NCBI RefSeq assembly: GCF_001412655.1 | Contig: NZ_CP012996.1 | Coordinates: 2,852,001 to 2,916,000 of the forward strand | DNA from: Pedobacter sp. PACM 27299 | Lineage (GTDB): Bacteria; Bacteroidota; Bacteroidia; Sphingobacteriales; Sphingobacteriaceae | DNA length: 64,000 bases | Reading direction: 5' to 3' | Shown here: positions 63,152 to 64,000 of the stretch, piece after piece | Numbering within the stretch: position 1 is the stretch's first letter | Layout of the letters: each line of letters begins with the position of its first letter | Position numbers and translations under genes: made by a program | Notes under the pieces: generated by a model | Database searches by the model: none | Told to the model about the DNA's origin: nothing | Seen by the model: the letters and a program-made list of their open reading frames with translations, nothing else

Positions 63152-64000
63152 ATGAACTCTTACCATCAAAACCTACATTCCGCTATCGTAGGCTCTTTAC
63201 AGAGTCTGGATATTGAAGAACAAAACCTGAAGTCGCAGGTCAATGCCTCGATGTTTACCCTGTATCATGCGCAAGGAGCCACCATTACTGCTGAACAGAA
63301 CCTGGCCGCCGCAAAAGACAGTTTTAAATTTAAGTCGACTACTCAGAGTGAGGCTGTAAAAGACAGTAATGTTTCCATCAATTTACTCAATTGTGCAACG
63401 CAGAGCAACCAATATGTAAAGCAGTCGACTACAAATATTGCAGTTTGTGCAGCAAATGTCCAGATCTCTGCTAATGCCATTGTTCGTTTGGCAAGTGACA
63501 TTGGCAGCATTTACAGTATTTTAAATGCGGCGGATTTTGACAGTGACATTTATTATCTGGCACGCGATGCACGCGAGCTGATCAATGAAACGGCGTATGA
63601 TGCGGAGTTGGCTTCACAATTGGCAATGGAAGCATCAATGCTGACTGCAGAGGTTTCTGCGGCTACCGTACTTGATATGGCCAAAGCCACTAACAATTTA
63701 ATGGCTTCCGTATTGAAAATCACGACCGCTGATTTTGATTTGGCTTCACAAGCAATAGCAACAGACAGCGCCGCAGTTTCTGCAGTCAGGTCTACAGAGA
63801 AACTAGATGAAGGAGCTCTTGAAATGGTCACTATCGCTTATAGTGCTACTAAATCTGCCTATGCATTAACGAACAGGGAATTGAACCTTGATCTGCTGGT
63901 GACCACCTCCAATACGGATGCACTTAGTTTTACAGTTGATTTTAACACCATTAAAAGTCCGTTCCCATTAGAAAAGCTGGTCAAACATCCCATGTATCCG
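63152..64000 (+). CDS. Unrecognised Ala/Ser-rich helical protein of the eCIS operon (3' end outside window)
   Basis: ATG at 63152 opens a frame that runs 283 codons to the window end without a stop. The visible part is mostly helical, very rich in Ala, Ser, Thr and Asn, with heptad-like stretches such as YLARDARELINETAYDAELA and SQLAMEASMLTAEVSAATVL; it has no signal peptide. Near the edge it turns to a mixed segment (TIKSPFPLEKLVKHPMYP). It follows the tape measure gene by 65 bp on the same strand. It could be a fibre, a lumenal cargo or an assembly factor; I do not recognise a family. Confidence 0.75.
   Translation, partial: MNSYHQNLHSAIVGSLQSLDIEEQNLKSQVNASMFTLYHAQGATITAEQNLAAAKDSFKFKSTTQSEAVKDSNVSINLLNCATQSNQYVKQSTTNIAVCAANVQISANAIVRLASDIGSIYSILNAADFDSDIYYLARDARELINETAYDAELASQLAMEASMLTAEVSAATVLDMAKATNNLMASVLKITTADFDLASQAIATDSAAVSAVRSTEKLDEGALEMVTIAYSATKSAYALTNRELNLDLLVTTSNTDALSFTVDFNTIKSPFPLEKLVKHPMYP

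Noticed and set aside
46841..64000. Prophage
   Set aside because: Only tail and baseplate functions are present; no capsid, portal, terminase, integrase or lysis gene and no attachment-site repeats were found in the window.

Overview
The window looks like chromosomal DNA of a soil- or water-type Bacteroidota, most likely a Sphingobacteriaceae member close to Pedobacter. This is judged from the gene content (SusC/SusD pair, TonB receptors with carboxypeptidase-regulatory N-termini, DUF3667, DUF6266, a TlpA-like redoxin, a Tet(X)-like monooxygenase), the moderate A+T content, the weak Shine-Dalgarno sequences and a few promoter -7 elements of the TAnnTTTG type. No rRNA, tRNA, insertion sequence or CRISPR array was seen. 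The genus is an inference.

Layout. 1-5014 (minus): a TetR-controlled type I export operon (TetR, degenerate ABC ATPase, HlyD, TolC running off the left edge). 5250-8195 (plus): a Tat-type Gfo/Idh/MocA oxidoreductase, a cyclophilin, a YnfA-type membrane protein and a lipoprotein, closed by a strong bidirectional hairpin. 8943-11016: an OmpR/histidine kinase pair. 11110-19180: a porin followed by a nickel/urease operon ureA-ureB-ureC-ureE-ureF-ureG-ureD-hypA-hypB-second ureE, ended by a clear terminator. The operon carries its own HypA/HypB nickel-delivery pair and two UreE paralogues, and its UreC has an unusual N-terminal extension that resembles a twin-arginine signal.

19281-21310 (minus) holds a serine hydrolase and an alpha/beta hydrolase; 21731-22570 is a lone DUF6266 gene. 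22621-28455 (minus) is a compact siderophore/iron uptake operon (binding protein, permease, ATPase, GNAT, TonB receptor). Beside it, 28613-30461 is a deletion scar that joins the start of an ECF sigma factor to the end of a TonB receptor. Next come a Tet(X)-like flavin monooxygenase with a divergent AraC regulator, a redoxin divergent from a second two-component system (with four TTAA motifs exactly 10 bp apart between them), a truncated sterol-desaturase-like gene, a SusC/SusD/M14 carboxypeptidase operon with a strong terminator, and a DUF3667 gene with a small membrane protein.

45783 to the right edge is an extracellular contractile injection system (eCIS, PVC/Afp-like). It has a regulator with a degenerate receiver domain, then a tightly packed operon: Pvc16-type cap, an unrecognised protein, one sheath, two tube proteins, a DUF5908 small protein, a Pvc7-type LysM adaptor, VgrG-like spike, PAAR tip, gp25-like wedge, two large baseplate proteins, a tape-measure protein and an unrecognised Ala-rich helical protein cut by the window end. 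No Pvc15-type ATPase, tail fibre or recognisable effector lies inside the window; they may lie downstream. The eCIS with its two unassigned genes, and the Tat-like urease with dedicated nickel chaperones, are the parts most likely to hold undescribed biology.
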